From: Bacteroidota bacterium
Lineage (GTDB): Bacteria > Bacteroidota > Bacteroidia > Chitinophagales > Chitinophagaceae
DNA: 41,954 nucleotides
NCBI GenBank assembly: GCA_018266555.1
Contig: JAFEAF010000029.1
Location: 1 to 41,954 of the forward strand
Direction: 5' to 3'
Shown here: positions 17,183-27,184 of the stretch, piece after piece
How positions within the stretch are numbered: the stretch's first letter is position 1
Layout of the letters: each line of letters begins with the position of its first letter
The notes under the pieces: model-generated
Seen by the model: only the letters and a program-made list of their open reading frames with translations
Told to the model about the DNA's origin: nothing
Databases searched by the model: none
Program-made: the position numbers and the translations under genes

Positions 17183-17899
17183 TCAGGCCAGCCAGTTTGA
17201 TAATAACTGTGAGATAATACCAATGAATAGCCCGGTATAAACTTCTACAGCAGAATGATCCGATGCAATCAGGCGAGCTGTACAACTTAATCCTGCTATC
17301 AGAATAGCAATGGTAAGATATATGGGAGAATCGAGGTACTGGGCAAACGCCAATGTCAGCATGAATACTAGCAACACCCCTGCAGCTAATGCATGCATGC
17401 TTACTTTCATATAGCTATTTATAATTAACCCGATGCTTGAGGCTAAAAAAATGGCAAAACCAAATTTTACCTGTATGGCCGGAATATCCGGAAGATTATG
17501 CCAAACATACCACATCCAGAAATACCAGATTCCGCAAACTACGTATGGAATGATGCGATCCCTTTGTGTTTTTAAATAGATCGAGTCTATAAATTTTAAA
17601 GCCTTTAACAAACCAACGGTTACCAGCGGAAAAAAAGTATACATTAAAATTGCCGAGATCAGAATTTTTGATTTGTCCCAATCACTGAAACCGGCATAAA
17701 AATAAGGCTGCACGTACAAAAGAAACCAGACCACATAAATAGGTATAAATAAAGGATGAAAAATTACCGAGATGAACCTGGCTAATAATATTAATAGTTT
17801 TGGTTGTTGAGGATTTTCGGGAATATTAATCTCTTTTAATTCATGTTTTTCATCCACTGCAAGCCGGGTAGTCATAATACTTGGTAAAATTTCCTGCAA
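17183..17899 (-). CDS. PAP2-like membrane phosphatase-superfamily protein
   Basis: The 238-residue protein has six likely membrane helices after an N-terminal soluble tail. PAP2-type residues can be traced: KTQRDRIIPY, the VSMHALAAG loop in place of the usual PSGH, and ARLIASDHSAVEVYTG with Arg and His at the expected spacing. The second motif is degenerate, so catalysis is uncertain. ATG at 17875 (MTTRLAVDEK) is an equally good start. It lies upstream of fabH on the same strand and is divergent from the glucosaminidase. Confidence 0.7.
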   Translation of the reverse strand: MQEILPSIMTTRLAVDEKHELKEINIPENPQQPKLLILLARFISVIFHPLFIPIYVVWFLLYVQPYFYAGFSDWDKSKILISAILMYTFFPLVTVGLLKALKFIDSIYLKTQRDRIIPYVVCGIWYFWMWYVWHNLPDIPAIQVKFGFAIFLASSIGLIINSYMKVSMHALAAGVLLVFMLTLAFAQYLDSPIYLTIAILIAGLSCTARLIASDHSAVEVYTGLFIGIISQLLSNWLA

Positions 17900-17979
17900 A
17901 ATAATGGATTATTAAAAAGTAATCTGATTTAGTATATTTACCCCAGAACAAAACCTTTCCTTGAAAGAACAATATTTTT

Positions 17980-18486
17980 ATGAAACTTAACCAGCCATTT
18001 ACCAAAGAAAACAGTAGCCGTTTTTTAATTATATTACTGTTATTGTGTTTTTTTCATTCTTTATCTGGCCAATCAAAATATGTTCAGAAATATTCAGGAC
18101 TATCGGATTCGCTGCAGGCGGTTTATGGCATTCCTTCCGCAGTAATTTTGGGTGTCGCAATAATTGAATCAGCTTCGGGTACCAGCCGTAACTGCAGGCT
18201 GCTACATAATCATTTTGGTATTGTCGGAAAAAATAATTTGAAGAAAACAAAAGGAATTAAAAGCAGGTATAAGCAGTATCCAAACGATACCAGTTCTTAT
18301 GTTGATTTTTGCCGGCTTATGTCAAAAAGGCGTTTTTATCCTAGGTTGAAAGGAAATATGAATTATAAATTATGGATTGATGCTATGAGCAAAGCAAATT
18401 ATTCTGAAGTCCCCGCTATCTGGAAAGAACGAATACTATCAGCAATCCGAAAAAACAAATTATCCGCACCCAGTAAGACACATTGA
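17980..18486 (+). CDS. Secreted peptidoglycan N-acetylglucosaminidase (FlgJ/GH73-type)
   Basis: A signal anchor (about 13-30) is followed by a glucosaminidase domain. YGIPSAVILGVAIIESASGTS (50-69) carries the catalytic Glu63, then the HNHFGIVGKNN motif and FCRLMSKRRFYP. At 168 residues it is a single catalytic domain without LysM or SH3 repeats. The enzyme hydrolyses the glycan backbone of peptidoglycan. It is the first gene of an apparent three-gene run with an SGNH protein and an MBOAT acyltransferase, so wall cutting and O-acetylation may be coupled. Confidence 0.87.
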   Translation: MKLNQPFTKENSSRFLIILLLLCFFHSLSGQSKYVQKYSGLSDSLQAVYGIPSAVILGVAIIESASGTSRNCRLLHNHFGIVGKNNLKKTKGIKSRYKQYPNDTSSYVDFCRLMSKRRFYPRLKGNMNYKLWIDAMSKANYSEVPAIWKERILSAIRKNKLSAPSKTH

Positions 18487-18488
18487 AC

Positions 18489-19862
18489 ATGAACGCTAAC
18501 CGACGGGTACTTCTTTTTGTGGTATATGCCACCATTATTTATCTGATAGCTTCAGTGGTCGCTGCTGCACTGGATTGGAGATGGATGCCCGCCAGGAGAA
18601 TTAATCTGATTTCAGATATTACTCAACATTACCGGGTAGAGGAATCAACTGAAAATGATTCTTTGAGCAACTCTGATACAACATCCCTGCTTCCTATCGC
18701 TATACCATTAAAGGATAAAGTCAGCAATTTCAACCTGTATCATAAAGCCCATTTCATTACCAATTTCAATGTAGATACAAATTCAGTAGCACTGGAGCGG
18801 TTTATAAAAAAAATATATGAATTAAAGAATGGAATAAAAACGAAGATCCGCATTGCATATTTCGGGGACAGCATGATAGAAGGTGACCTGCTGACACAAA
18901 CATTGCGAAAGCTGTTACAGCAAATGTTTGGGGGCTATGGTGTAGGTTTCGTTCCCATCACCTCGCAGGTTGCTCAATTCAGAACTACCGTAACCGATAA
19001 TTATTCCGGCGGATGGCAGGAAGAAAACTTTAAAACAGATGGAGTTAAAGACCATTTGTATTTGTCGGGACATGTATTTCACGGCGATGGTGATTGGGTG
19101 CAAATGAAAGATCAAACTGTAAAAGATACAACTGCTATCCTTTTGAAAAATTTACTTTGCGGATATGTATCACACCCGGTAAATATCATGGTAAATAATT
19201 CATCTCTCGCCATACATCCGGATAAAATATTTAATTGCATTCCACTGGATAAAAGCAAAAGCACTTCTATAAAACTTTCTGTGGCAGATCCCGCCCTGCC
19301 GGTTTATGGGATTTCATTTGAATCTGAATCAGGAATTGTACTGGACAATTACTCGTTTAGGGGAATAACAGGAATTGAATTTTCAAGAATTGATTCTTCA
19401 TTTTTAAGTGCAATCAATGCGGAGAATCCCTACGACCTGATCATATTTCAATACGGGGTGAATCTTTTATTCAGGCCTTATGATAAAAAATTTAATTGGT
19501 ATGCAAATGCGCTTATGCCTGTTATTAAAAAAATCAAAACCTGTTTTCCTGAGAGTGATTTTTTATTGGTGAGCACCGCCGACAGAGCATTTCGTTATGG
19601 AGGCCAATATCAATCTGCTATAGGAATTGATTCACTGGTAAAGGTGCAGGCTTTACTGGCGTATGAATCAGGGAGTAGTTTTTACAACCAGTTTGAAACT
19701 ATGGGGGGCACCAATTCCATTGTAGAATGGGCAGCAAAGAACCCGTCATGGGCCAATAAGGATTATGTGCATCCTAATTTCAGGGGTGCGGAAATACTGG
19801 GTCAATATTTTTTCCAGGCTATTCTGACTGATTACGAAAAATATGTTCGAAATAAGAAATAA
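18489..19862 (+). CDS. Membrane-anchored SGNH/GDSL-type acyl-transferase or esterase
   Basis: ATG 18489 (MNANRRVLLF) is preferred; a TTG at 18483 would add two residues. One N-terminal membrane helix (about 8-27) places the rest outside. The SGNH catalytic residues are Ser128 in YFGDSMIEGD, block III FQYGVNLLF and the C-terminal Asp-x-x-His in DYVHPNFRG. SGNH proteins next to MBOAT genes usually transfer or remove acetyl groups on cell-wall or surface glycans, as in PatA/PatB or AlgI/AlgX systems. It starts 2 bases after the glucosaminidase and ends 2 bases before the MBOAT gene. Confidence 0.85.
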   Translation: MNANRRVLLFVVYATIIYLIASVVAAALDWRWMPARRINLISDITQHYRVEESTENDSLSNSDTTSLLPIAIPLKDKVSNFNLYHKAHFITNFNVDTNSVALERFIKKIYELKNGIKTKIRIAYFGDSMIEGDLLTQTLRKLLQQMFGGYGVGFVPITSQVAQFRTTVTDNYSGGWQEENFKTDGVKDHLYLSGHVFHGDGDWVQMKDQTVKDTTAILLKNLLCGYVSHPVNIMVNNSSLAIHPDKIFNCIPLDKSKSTSIKLSVADPALPVYGISFESESGIVLDNYSFRGITGIEFSRIDSSFLSAINAENPYDLIIFQYGVNLLFRPYDKKFNWYANALMPVIKKIKTCFPESDFLLVSTADRAFRYGGQYQSAIGIDSLVKVQALLAYESGSSFYNQFETMGGTNSIVEWAAKNPSWANKDYVHPNFRGAEILGQYFFQAILTDYEKYVRNKK

Positions 19863-19864
19863 TT

Positions 19865-21343
19865 ATGTTTGATTTTGAATCTTTTTTCAGACAGTTTTTA
19901 TATGATCCGAAGAGTCCGCTTCTGTTCAATAATGGATTTTTTGTATTCTTCTTTGCCGTTTTCATGTCAGCTTATTATTTATTACGAAACAATTTTCCTG
20001 CCCGTAAATATTTATTCTGTTTCTTCTCATTATATTTTTTCTATAAGGCCAGCGGGATTTTTGTGGTGTTTGTTATTTTATCCGCCATAGTAGATTATTT
20101 TCTTTCCAACGCCATTTACAGGCAGAAAAATAAAAGAAAGAAAAAATGGTTGTTGATATGCAGTATTGTTTTCAACCTCGGGCTGCTGGTTTATTTTAAA
20201 TACACCAATTTTTTTATTGCTACCTGCAATGAAATATTACAAACACATTTTAATCCCCTGAATATTTTACTTCCGGTAGGGATTTCTTTTTACACCTTTG
20301 AAAACCTGAGCTATACTATTGATGTGTACCGGGGACAATTTGTCCCGGTCAGAAAGTTTACTGATTATCTTTTGTTTCTTTCTTTTTTCCCGAAATTGGT
20401 TATGGGTCCTATTGTGCGGGCATCTGATTTTATTCCGCAGATCAATAAGCCTTTTGAAATAAGCGAAAATGATTTTGCCAAAGGATTTTATCTTATCGTT
20501 TCAGGATTATTTAAAAAGCTGATTATTTCAGATTTTATTACTCAGAATTTTGTGGACTATATTTTTGATGACCCGTCCCGTTACACCGGGCTGGAATGTT
20601 TATTTGCAGTATATGGATATGCAGTAGTTATTTATTGCGATTTCAGTGGTTATAGTGATGTTGCTATTGGGATTGCCAAATGGCTGGGCTTTACGATTCC
20701 GGTTAATTTCAAATCCCCATACCAGAGTAAAAACATTACTGAATTCTGGCGACGATGGCATATTTCACTATCTACCTGGCTTCGGGATTATCTCTACATT
20801 CCTTTTGGCGGAAACAGAAAGGGTGTAGTACGAACATATATCAACCTGATGTTGACCATGCTACTCGGTGGATTGTGGCATGGTGCCAGCTGGAATTTTA
20901 TTGCCTGGGGCGGCTTGCATGGGTTGGCATTGGCATTTCATAAAATCTGGAAACAAAAAACAGAAAAACTATTCAGAACTGTTCATAATACTTTTTTTAT
21001 TAACGCACTTTCGGTACTGGTTACTTTTCATTTTGTTTGTTTCTGCTGGATATTTTTCAAAGCAGCAGATTTTACCATTGCCGGAGATATGATTCACCAG
21101 ATATTTCATGATTTTGATTTATCTGTTTTTGGAGCTTTCTTCAATAATTATAAGCCAGTGTTAGGATTGATGTTGCTTGCCTATTTGCTACATTCCATCC
21201 CTGATGATTTTGCGGATAAAATAACCGGGAAGCTTAAAAAATTACCTTTGGTATATTATATCGGTATTTTTTTAATGTTCGTGTTGCTTTATGGTTTTTT
21301 CAAATCATCAGAACCGGTAATGCCTATCTACCTGAGGTTTTAA
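19865..21343 (+). CDS. MBOAT-family O-acyltransferase (AlgI/DltB/PatA-like)
   Basis: The 492-residue multipass protein contains the MBOAT signatures PVGISFYTFENLSYTIDVYRG, FWRRWHISLSTWLRDYLYIP and the catalytic-histidine region LLGGLWHGASWNFIAWG, for about eleven or twelve helices. MBOAT proteins pass an acyl group across the membrane to an SGNH partner, here encoded immediately upstream. Its stop codon overlaps that of a second SGNH gene on the opposite strand by 4 bases. Confidence 0.93.
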   Translation: MFDFESFFRQFLYDPKSPLLFNNGFFVFFFAVFMSAYYLLRNNFPARKYLFCFFSLYFFYKASGIFVVFVILSAIVDYFLSNAIYRQKNKRKKKWLLICSIVFNLGLLVYFKYTNFFIATCNEILQTHFNPLNILLPVGISFYTFENLSYTIDVYRGQFVPVRKFTDYLLFLSFFPKLVMGPIVRASDFIPQINKPFEISENDFAKGFYLIVSGLFKKLIISDFITQNFVDYIFDDPSRYTGLECLFAVYGYAVVIYCDFSGYSDVAIGIAKWLGFTIPVNFKSPYQSKNITEFWRRWHISLSTWLRDYLYIPFGGNRKGVVRTYINLMLTMLLGGLWHGASWNFIAWGGLHGLALAFHKIWKQKTEKLFRTVHNTFFINALSVLVTFHFVCFCWIFFKAADFTIAGDMIHQIFHDFDLSVFGAFFNNYKPVLGLMLLAYLLHSIPDDFADKITGKLKKLPLVYYIGIFLMFVLLYGFFKSSEPVMPIYLRF

Positions 21344-22584
21344 TTTATACCCGACTTTAAATAGTTATCATATGCTTTTCCAAATGCATCACATAAAAAA
21401 GTGGCCTGCACCTGGTAGCCGCTATTTGTAAAATGCACCCGGTCTTTATTCATCAATCCTCTTCGGAGCCATTTGTATGCCGAGCCATGTGCGCCGGTGA
21501 TGCGATACATATCCCACAGCGGCAGGTTATGACGAAAACTGTATGTGGTAATTGTTGTGCAGATTTGTTTCAGCATATTGTTTGGCCTGTGTCGTTTATA
21601 GAAATCATCTGCGGGGGTAGTGATAAGTATGGAAGCATCCGGTGATGCAGTTTTCAATTTTTCAAAAAAAAGATTCATTTGCTGCATAAATAGATTTTGA
21701 TACAACCCGGTTTTTTGAGCTTCATTTGTTCCAAGAGAAATGATATAAATATCTGCTTTCAATGCCGGTAGTTGTTGCCAGAATAATGTTGCCTGGTTAT
21801 AACTGTCATATGTGGCTCCATTAACCCCAATGCTGTGATAAATAATTCCCGGAGTGGAATTTTCCAATGATACTCCATAAAACTCTTTCAGGCTGTCGGA
21901 AGGTATTGATACCAGGGAAAAACTATCAGCGCTATGATCCAAATCAACTTCTTTGAAAAGAGATGTATCCGTTTCATCTTTCTTGATCAGGAAGGGGGAA
22001 TTGTTATTATTGGCCAGAAGCTTCCACGAAACAGAAGAACTGCCGCCGGAAAAAATCTTTAAACGATCAAAGGGTTGGATGGGATTATTATCGTTTGATT
22101 TCAAATAGAGATCAAAAGAAGCACCATTGTAGTTTGTTTGAATGCAATAACCACTGATACCTGATGCAATAGGAATTTCAGGATGTGCCAGCCGGTTGAA
22201 TGTCCAACTCGTATTCGACGTACTGGTGATATCCGGTGGTGAATTAGATTGTGCTAACTGGTAAGGAAATACTAATCCCCGCCCGGAATTACCAAAAAAT
22301 TGTTGCAGCTTGTTTCTGATGACAGAAGTAAAATAATCTGCTTGTATATGTGAGTCGCCGATATGAACTATTGAAACCACTCCTGTTTTATTTCTTTTTA
22401 GTGATAAAAGTTTTTGAAAAAAGGAGTTGAGATTTTTTTCATTATTGATCCGGTTGAGTGATGGGTTTGAAAGTGGAAATATTTTTGAATATATATTTTC
22501 ATTTACAGGAATCGGTTGTGCAGCAATATGAATTGATTGTAAAATAAAAAGCAGAAGAGATATGCGGTAAAAAATCTTTTTCAT
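21340..22584 (-). CDS. Secreted SGNH/GDSL hydrolase or acetyltransferase
   Basis: A signal peptide (1-22, ending AAQ) precedes a 390-residue SGNH domain. Catalytic signatures are VHIGDSHIQADYF (Ser78), ISLGTNEA (block III Asn) and DRVHFTNSGYQ with the final His. The two-part body, with a strand-rich insert between blocks I and III, resembles SGNH proteins acting on wall glycans. It is a distant paralogue of the protein at 18489 and converges on the MBOAT gene. It lies 6 bases downstream of rpoN on the same strand, so rpoN and this envelope gene may share a transcript. Confidence 0.88.
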   Translation of the reverse strand: MKKIFYRISLLLFILQSIHIAAQPIPVNENIYSKIFPLSNPSLNRINNEKNLNSFFQKLLSLKRNKTGVVSIVHIGDSHIQADYFTSVIRNKLQQFFGNSGRGLVFPYQLAQSNSPPDITSTSNTSWTFNRLAHPEIPIASGISGYCIQTNYNGASFDLYLKSNDNNPIQPFDRLKIFSGGSSSVSWKLLANNNNSPFLIKKDETDTSLFKEVDLDHSADSFSLVSIPSDSLKEFYGVSLENSTPGIIYHSIGVNGATYDSYNQATLFWQQLPALKADIYIISLGTNEAQKTGLYQNLFMQQMNLFFEKLKTASPDASILITTPADDFYKRHRPNNMLKQICTTITTYSFRHNLPLWDMYRITGAHGSAYKWLRRGLMNKDRVHFTNSGYQVQATFLCDAFGKAYDNYLKSGIN

Positions 22585-22590
22585 TTCTGA

Positions 22591-24087
22591 TCAAAGTTCT
22601 TTTCTGAGGCGGGCTACCGGAATATTTAACTGCTCCCTGTATTTGGCCACAGTGCGGCGGGCAATATTATAACCTTTTTCCTGCAGCAATTCGGTTAAGC
22701 GTTCATCACTCAGCGGTTTCTTTTTGCTTTCTGTTTCTATGACATCGCTGAGTATCTTTTTTACTTCTCTAGTAGATACTTCTTCCCCACTTTCTGTGCT
22801 TAGTGATTCACTGAAAAAAAATTTTAACCGATAGGTACCAAATTCAGTTTGTACAAACTTACTGTTGGCCACACGGCTCACGGTTGAAATATCCAACCCT
22901 GTTTTTTCTGCAATGTCTTTCAGGATCATGGGTCGTAACGATGTTTCATCTCCGGTGAGGAAAAATTCTTTTTGATGTTCCATGATGGCTGACATCGTAT
23001 TGAGCAGTGTTTGTTGCCGCTGTTTGATGGCATCAATAAACCATTTGGCCGCATCAATTTTTTGTTTGATGAATAATACCGCTTCTTTTTGCCGTTTATC
23101 TTTCTTGGCTCCCCGGTCATATTCTTTAAGCATATCCCTGTAACCTTCACTGATGCGGAGTTCGGGTGCATTGCGGGAGTTTAAGGTCAATTCCAGTTTC
23201 CCATTATTGTTGAAAATAAAAAAATCGGGCACCACATAGCTTTCTGCTTTATTGATTTCACCTACGGTGCCGCCGGGTTTTGGATTCAGATGAATGATCT
23301 GCTGCATGACTTCTTTAAGACCTTCATCGGTGAGGTTCAGCCCCCGTTGGATTTTTTCATAGTGCTTTTTGGTAAACTCATCAAAATATTTTTGGATAGC
23401 AAGTATTGCAATTTGCACTTCCTTGCCTTCATCTTTTTGCCGTTGCAATTGCAGTAAAAGGCATTCCTGGAGGTTGCGGGCTCCAATTCCTGCCGGATCA
23501 AAATGCTGAATCCGGCGAATAATTGATTCAACTTCTTCTTCTGTAGCCGAAATGTTTTGACGAAAAGCAAGGTCATCAACAATGGCTGATGTTTCTCTTC
23601 TTAAATACCCGTCTTCATCTATGCTTCCTATGATATGCTCTGCAATCTTTTGTTCTTTTGAATCCAGCTTCAATAACCCCAGTTGGTTTTGTAACGTTTC
23701 ATATAATCCAGTTTCATTTTTATAAGGCAATTCCTTTTTATCATCTTCTTCAGGATAGTTATCATCTTTTAATTTATAATCAGCCACATCATCGTCTCCT
23801 TCCTGTACATATTCACTGATGTCAATATTTTCATATTCATCTTCGCTGCCATCTGCTTCATCATAGCTATCTTCCTCTTCTCCGGTATCACTAAATTCAT
23901 CTTTCAATTCATCAGCATTTTCATCATGTTTTTCTTCATCCAGTTCCAGTGCAGGATTTTCTTCCAGCTCTTCTTTTATCCGCTCTTCCAGGTTGGCCGT
24001 AGGTACCTGTAGCAGTTTCATCAGTTGAATCTGCTGTGGGGAAAGTTTCTGTAAAAGCTTCTGTTGTAAGTTCTGACTAAGCGACAT
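22591..24087 (-). CDS. rpoN: RNA polymerase sigma-54 factor
   Basis: The 498-residue protein has all three regions: the glutamine-rich activator-interacting N-terminus (residues 1-50, SLSQNLQQKLLQKLSPQQIQ type), an acidic linker (about 50-125), the core-binding domain, and the C-terminal DNA-binding domain with the RpoN box ARRTVAKYRE (476-485). It directs transcription from -24/-12 promoters with AAA+ activators. The linker is strongly acidic. It is followed at 6 bases by the SGNH gene. I saw no clear -24/-12 promoter in the window. Confidence 0.97.
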   Translation of the reverse strand: MSLSQNLQQKLLQKLSPQQIQLMKLLQVPTANLEERIKEELEENPALELDEEKHDENADELKDEFSDTGEEEDSYDEADGSEDEYENIDISEYVQEGDDDVADYKLKDDNYPEEDDKKELPYKNETGLYETLQNQLGLLKLDSKEQKIAEHIIGSIDEDGYLRRETSAIVDDLAFRQNISATEEEVESIIRRIQHFDPAGIGARNLQECLLLQLQRQKDEGKEVQIAILAIQKYFDEFTKKHYEKIQRGLNLTDEGLKEVMQQIIHLNPKPGGTVGEINKAESYVVPDFFIFNNNGKLELTLNSRNAPELRISEGYRDMLKEYDRGAKKDKRQKEAVLFIKQKIDAAKWFIDAIKQRQQTLLNTMSAIMEHQKEFFLTGDETSLRPMILKDIAEKTGLDISTVSRVANSKFVQTEFGTYRLKFFFSESLSTESGEEVSTREVKKILSDVIETESKKKPLSDERLTELLQEKGYNIARRTVAKYREQLNIPVARLRKEL

Positions 24088-24187
24088 AAATGGTATTCGT
24101 CTGGTCTTTCAATTATGGCTGAAAATTTAAAAAAACCACCATATTAGCAAAAATCACGCCGTAAATTTACAGACAAAAGAAGTAAAG

Positions 24188-24496
24188 ATGGGGCAACGAT
24201 TTGCATGCTTTCTTGTTGTGTTTCTGTTAATGTTCTGCGGAAAAATTTTTGCGCAGAAAAAAAGCCTGAAACAACCTGATATTTTCTCCCTGAAAAATGT
24301 TTTTTTAACTCCCGTAGATTCAATAAAAGCTAATAGTATCGATCCTTCTTATTTCAACAGGCATTTGACTTTTTTCTGTAAAAAAGAATTGGAAATACAA
24401 AAAGCCACTACCATACCATTACGGTTACGGCTCGGTTCGCCGGACTATGTAAATTATCTTGAGAAAAAACCAAATGCTATAAAGCCGGGATTTTAA
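24188..24496 (+). CDS. Small secreted protein of unknown function
   Basis: A signal peptide (MGQRFACFLVVFLLMFCGKIFAQ) is followed by 79 residues with no recognised domain. The C-terminus contains a short Arg/Leu segment (TIPLRLRLGSPDYVNYLE) that looks conserved in style. It is divergent from rpoN and ends 13 bases before the convergent aminotransferase gene. A weak -7 element TAAATTTA lies at 24162-24169. Confidence 0.65.
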   Translation: MGQRFACFLVVFLLMFCGKIFAQKKSLKQPDIFSLKNVFLTPVDSIKANSIDPSYFNRHLTFFCKKELEIQKATTIPLRLRLGSPDYVNYLEKKPNAIKPGF

Positions 24497-24509
24497 TCAG
24501 CTATATAGC

Positions 24510-25727
24510 TTATATATTTACAGAGTATTGTTTTAGTATTTTTTGAATCGCAGTAACCATTTTTCCCCCTTTCTCCTTTATCTGCTCTTCGGTCCACAAT
24601 AAACTGACAGCCGTAGATATACATCGGCTCATCACAGCATCACTATCCGCAAAATTTTTATTAGTGTGGTGCAGTATGTTTTTTTTATAATCAGGATGTA
24701 ACGAGGATAAAGTCACACCATTTTTCAAATGATCCCATTTGCGGATGTAATGCCAGTTATTATCGTACCAGTAAAAATTACCTGCTAAAATATTTTGAAA
24801 CTTTAGTTCATTTACTACAGATCTTGTTATTTCTTCAGTTGGTAAAAACCAGCTTAGAAAAGTGCAACTATCCCCGGCTGGATCCGGAATACGGCGGAAA
24901 GTAATTTCCGGAATAACGGATAAAATCGTTTTCAGTTGTGCATGATTGCGGCGATTGGTTTCAAGGAAAGAATTCAGTTTCTTTATTTGCGCCAACCCTA
25001 CTGCTGCATGTAATTCTGAAATCCTGTAATTATAACCAATGAAAGGATGTGTTTCAACGCCCCTGTCATTACCTTTATGATCATGTCCATGATCCGAATA
25101 GCCATCACATTTAATATATACTTCTTCTTTGTTAGTCATAACAGCACCACCTTCTCCACAGGTAATGATTTTTACAAAATCAAAAGAAAAAGTTCCGGCA
25201 TCGCCGATAGTCCCTAAAAATTTTCCATTGTATGATGTGCCAATACTTTGACAGGCATCTTCCAATAAAATCAATTTATATTCCTTACAAATAGTTTGCA
25301 AAGCATCCAAATCTGCCATGCTACCGCACATGTGCACGGGCATTACGGCTTTTGTTTTTGGAGTAATTGCTTTTCTGACTGCTTCAGGATTTAACGTCAG
25401 TGTATCATCTACATCCACTAAAACAGGAACAGCGCCAACACTCAATAACGATTCAAAACTTGCTACAAAAGTAAAAGTGGGCATAATCACTTCATCACCA
25501 TACCCGATTCCTAATGCGGAAAGTGCTGTAGTTAATGCGGATGTTCCGCTGGAGGTAAGCTGTGCATATTTGCTGCCAAAAGTTTTGCAGATAGCTGCCT
25601 CTAATTCTTTTGCTTTCCATATTCCATTACGGGATCCATCAAAACCGTAACGCATCAGGATACCGTTTTGCAACACATCATTCAGTTCTTTGCGTTCTTG
25701 ATCCCCCCAAAGTTCAAAGCCAGGCAT
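24510..25727 (-). CDS. DegT/DnrJ/EryC1/StrS-family sugar aminotransferase
   Basis: This 405-residue PLP enzyme of the sugar aminotransferase class shows LTSSGTSALTTAL, the aspartate site LEDACQSIG and the PLP lysine in SFDFVKIITCGEGGAV (Lys186). Members convert keto-sugar nucleotides to amino sugars, or act on scyllo-inosose-type substrates. No nucleotide-sugar genes are adjacent, so the substrate is open. It is the downstream neighbour of the glycosidase at 25795 on the same strand, with a 67-base gap. Confidence 0.9.
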   Translation of the reverse strand: MPGFELWGDQERKELNDVLQNGILMRYGFDGSRNGIWKAKELEAAICKTFGSKYAQLTSSGTSALTTALSALGIGYGDEVIMPTFTFVASFESLLSVGAVPVLVDVDDTLTLNPEAVRKAITPKTKAVMPVHMCGSMADLDALQTICKEYKLILLEDACQSIGTSYNGKFLGTIGDAGTFSFDFVKIITCGEGGAVMTNKEEVYIKCDGYSDHGHDHKGNDRGVETHPFIGYNYRISELHAAVGLAQIKKLNSFLETNRRNHAQLKTILSVIPEITFRRIPDPAGDSCTFLSWFLPTEEITRSVVNELKFQNILAGNFYWYDNNWHYIRKWDHLKNGVTLSSLHPDYKKNILHHTNKNFADSDAVMSRCISTAVSLLWTEEQIKEKGGKMVTAIQKILKQYSVNI

Positions 25728-25794
25728 AGAAAAAAATTAAGGGCATAAAGATAACTAAAATGCAGTGGTAAGCTGAATTATTAAATACAGGATG

Positions 25795-27030
25795 TCAATT
25801 TTTTGGTTTCTTTGGTAGCCATTCCATTGGAGGAATCAATACATGTTTATTATAATAATTGTTTTGCAAACTGTCATTCCAGCCGTTGGGGTTTTTATAA
25901 AATGATTTACTGCTGAAATAAATACTGCCCTGTACATCCGGGTATTGACGTAATAGTTTGATCTGGTTTGGTAATTCATTTGGATTTTTCCACGGAGAAT
26001 TTGTGGCTGGGTTTCCTGCAGCACGATATACTCCCATTCCGATATAAAGATGCCTTCCGTAACTGTGTTTGCTCCACCAATCCAGCATTTTTTCAAAATC
26101 CACCCTGTTGTTTCCTATTTCAAAATATAATTGAGGCGCTACATAATCAATCCATTTTTCTTTTAGCCATAATAAAATATTCGCATACAGGTCATCATAA
26201 TTGTTTTGGCCGGAATGGCTATCGCTGCCATCGGGGTCCTGATCTTTATTGCGCCAGACACTGAAAGGAGAAACTCCAAACTGCACCCAGGGTTTTTCCT
26301 GTTTAATGGCAATACTGATTTTTTTGATGATTGAATCAACATTACTTCGCCGCCAATCATCCTTATTCAAGTTGCTTCCTGAATTTGCATAGGAAAGAGA
26401 ATCAGGAAATTCTTTTCCCGTGATACGATAAGGATAAAAATAATCATCCATATGAACGGCATCCACATCATAACGGCTTACCAGATCCCGGATCACGGAC
26501 ACTACAAACTTTTGAGCGTTTTTATTTGCCGGGTCAAAATATTTTGTATTACCGTAGGTTATAAACCATTCGGGGTGAATTCGGGTAATATGTGCCGGGG
26601 CAATGGAAGATGAATCAATTTTGAAGTCGGCCCGGTAAGGATTGCACCAGGCATGAAATTCCATTCCTCTTTTATGTGTTTCTTCAATCATGAATTGCAA
26701 CGGATCATAATATGGAGTGGGCCTTTTGCCCTGTGTGCCCGTAAGCCATTGGCTCCAGGGTTCAAATTGTGATGGATAAAAAGCATCAGCTGCAGGCCGA
26801 ACCTGTACAATTACTGCATTCATTCCATTTTTTAAATGCATATCAAGCTGGCGGATGAATTCAGCTTTCTGGCTGTACACATTCACCATGCCTCTGGGCG
26901 GCCAATCCAGGTTATCCACGGTTGCGATCCAAACGCCACGAAATTCGTATTGAGGCTGTGCTGTGGAATTTTTACAATAGAATATTAAAATTATAAAACT
27001 GGTTGAAACAAATTTGGCAAAGAAACCCAT
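25795..27030 (-). CDS. GHL10/DUF187-type secreted glycoside hydrolase
   Basis: A signal peptide (to about residue 24) leads into EFRGVWIATVDNLDWPP, the hallmark of the YngK/GHL10 family. Barrel motifs follow (AVIVQVRPAADAFYPS, MEFHAWCNPYR, VDAVHMDDYFYPY, VSPFSVWRN, DYVAPQLYFE). The acidic residues in HMDDYFYP and APQLYFE are plausible catalytic residues. Relatives include enzymes that cut denuded peptidoglycan glycan strands. At 411 residues it is a single domain without the usual C-terminal Ig-like module. Confidence 0.9.
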   Translation of the reverse strand: MGFFAKFVSTSFIILIFYCKNSTAQPQYEFRGVWIATVDNLDWPPRGMVNVYSQKAEFIRQLDMHLKNGMNAVIVQVRPAADAFYPSQFEPWSQWLTGTQGKRPTPYYDPLQFMIEETHKRGMEFHAWCNPYRADFKIDSSSIAPAHITRIHPEWFITYGNTKYFDPANKNAQKFVVSVIRDLVSRYDVDAVHMDDYFYPYRITGKEFPDSLSYANSGSNLNKDDWRRSNVDSIIKKISIAIKQEKPWVQFGVSPFSVWRNKDQDPDGSDSHSGQNNYDDLYANILLWLKEKWIDYVAPQLYFEIGNNRVDFEKMLDWWSKHSYGRHLYIGMGVYRAAGNPATNSPWKNPNELPNQIKLLRQYPDVQGSIYFSSKSFYKNPNGWNDSLQNNYYNKHVLIPPMEWLPKKPKN

Positions 27031-27184
27031 GATAGGATCATTGTAAAATAATTTATGAAATTACAGGATTGATGAATATTATTTCTCCGGGAACAATCAA
27101 AATGATACACCCATATTATGCACAATTAAAATTTGATTCTTTGCGGAGAGTGAAAGATATTTTAAAAATCATTTGTTTTGTACT

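Noticed and set aside
20571-20592. CCCGTTACACCGGG-like near-palindrome in the MBOAT gene
   Set aside because: It lacks the TCCCG/CGGGA ends as a matched pair and is explained by the codons of a conserved segment.
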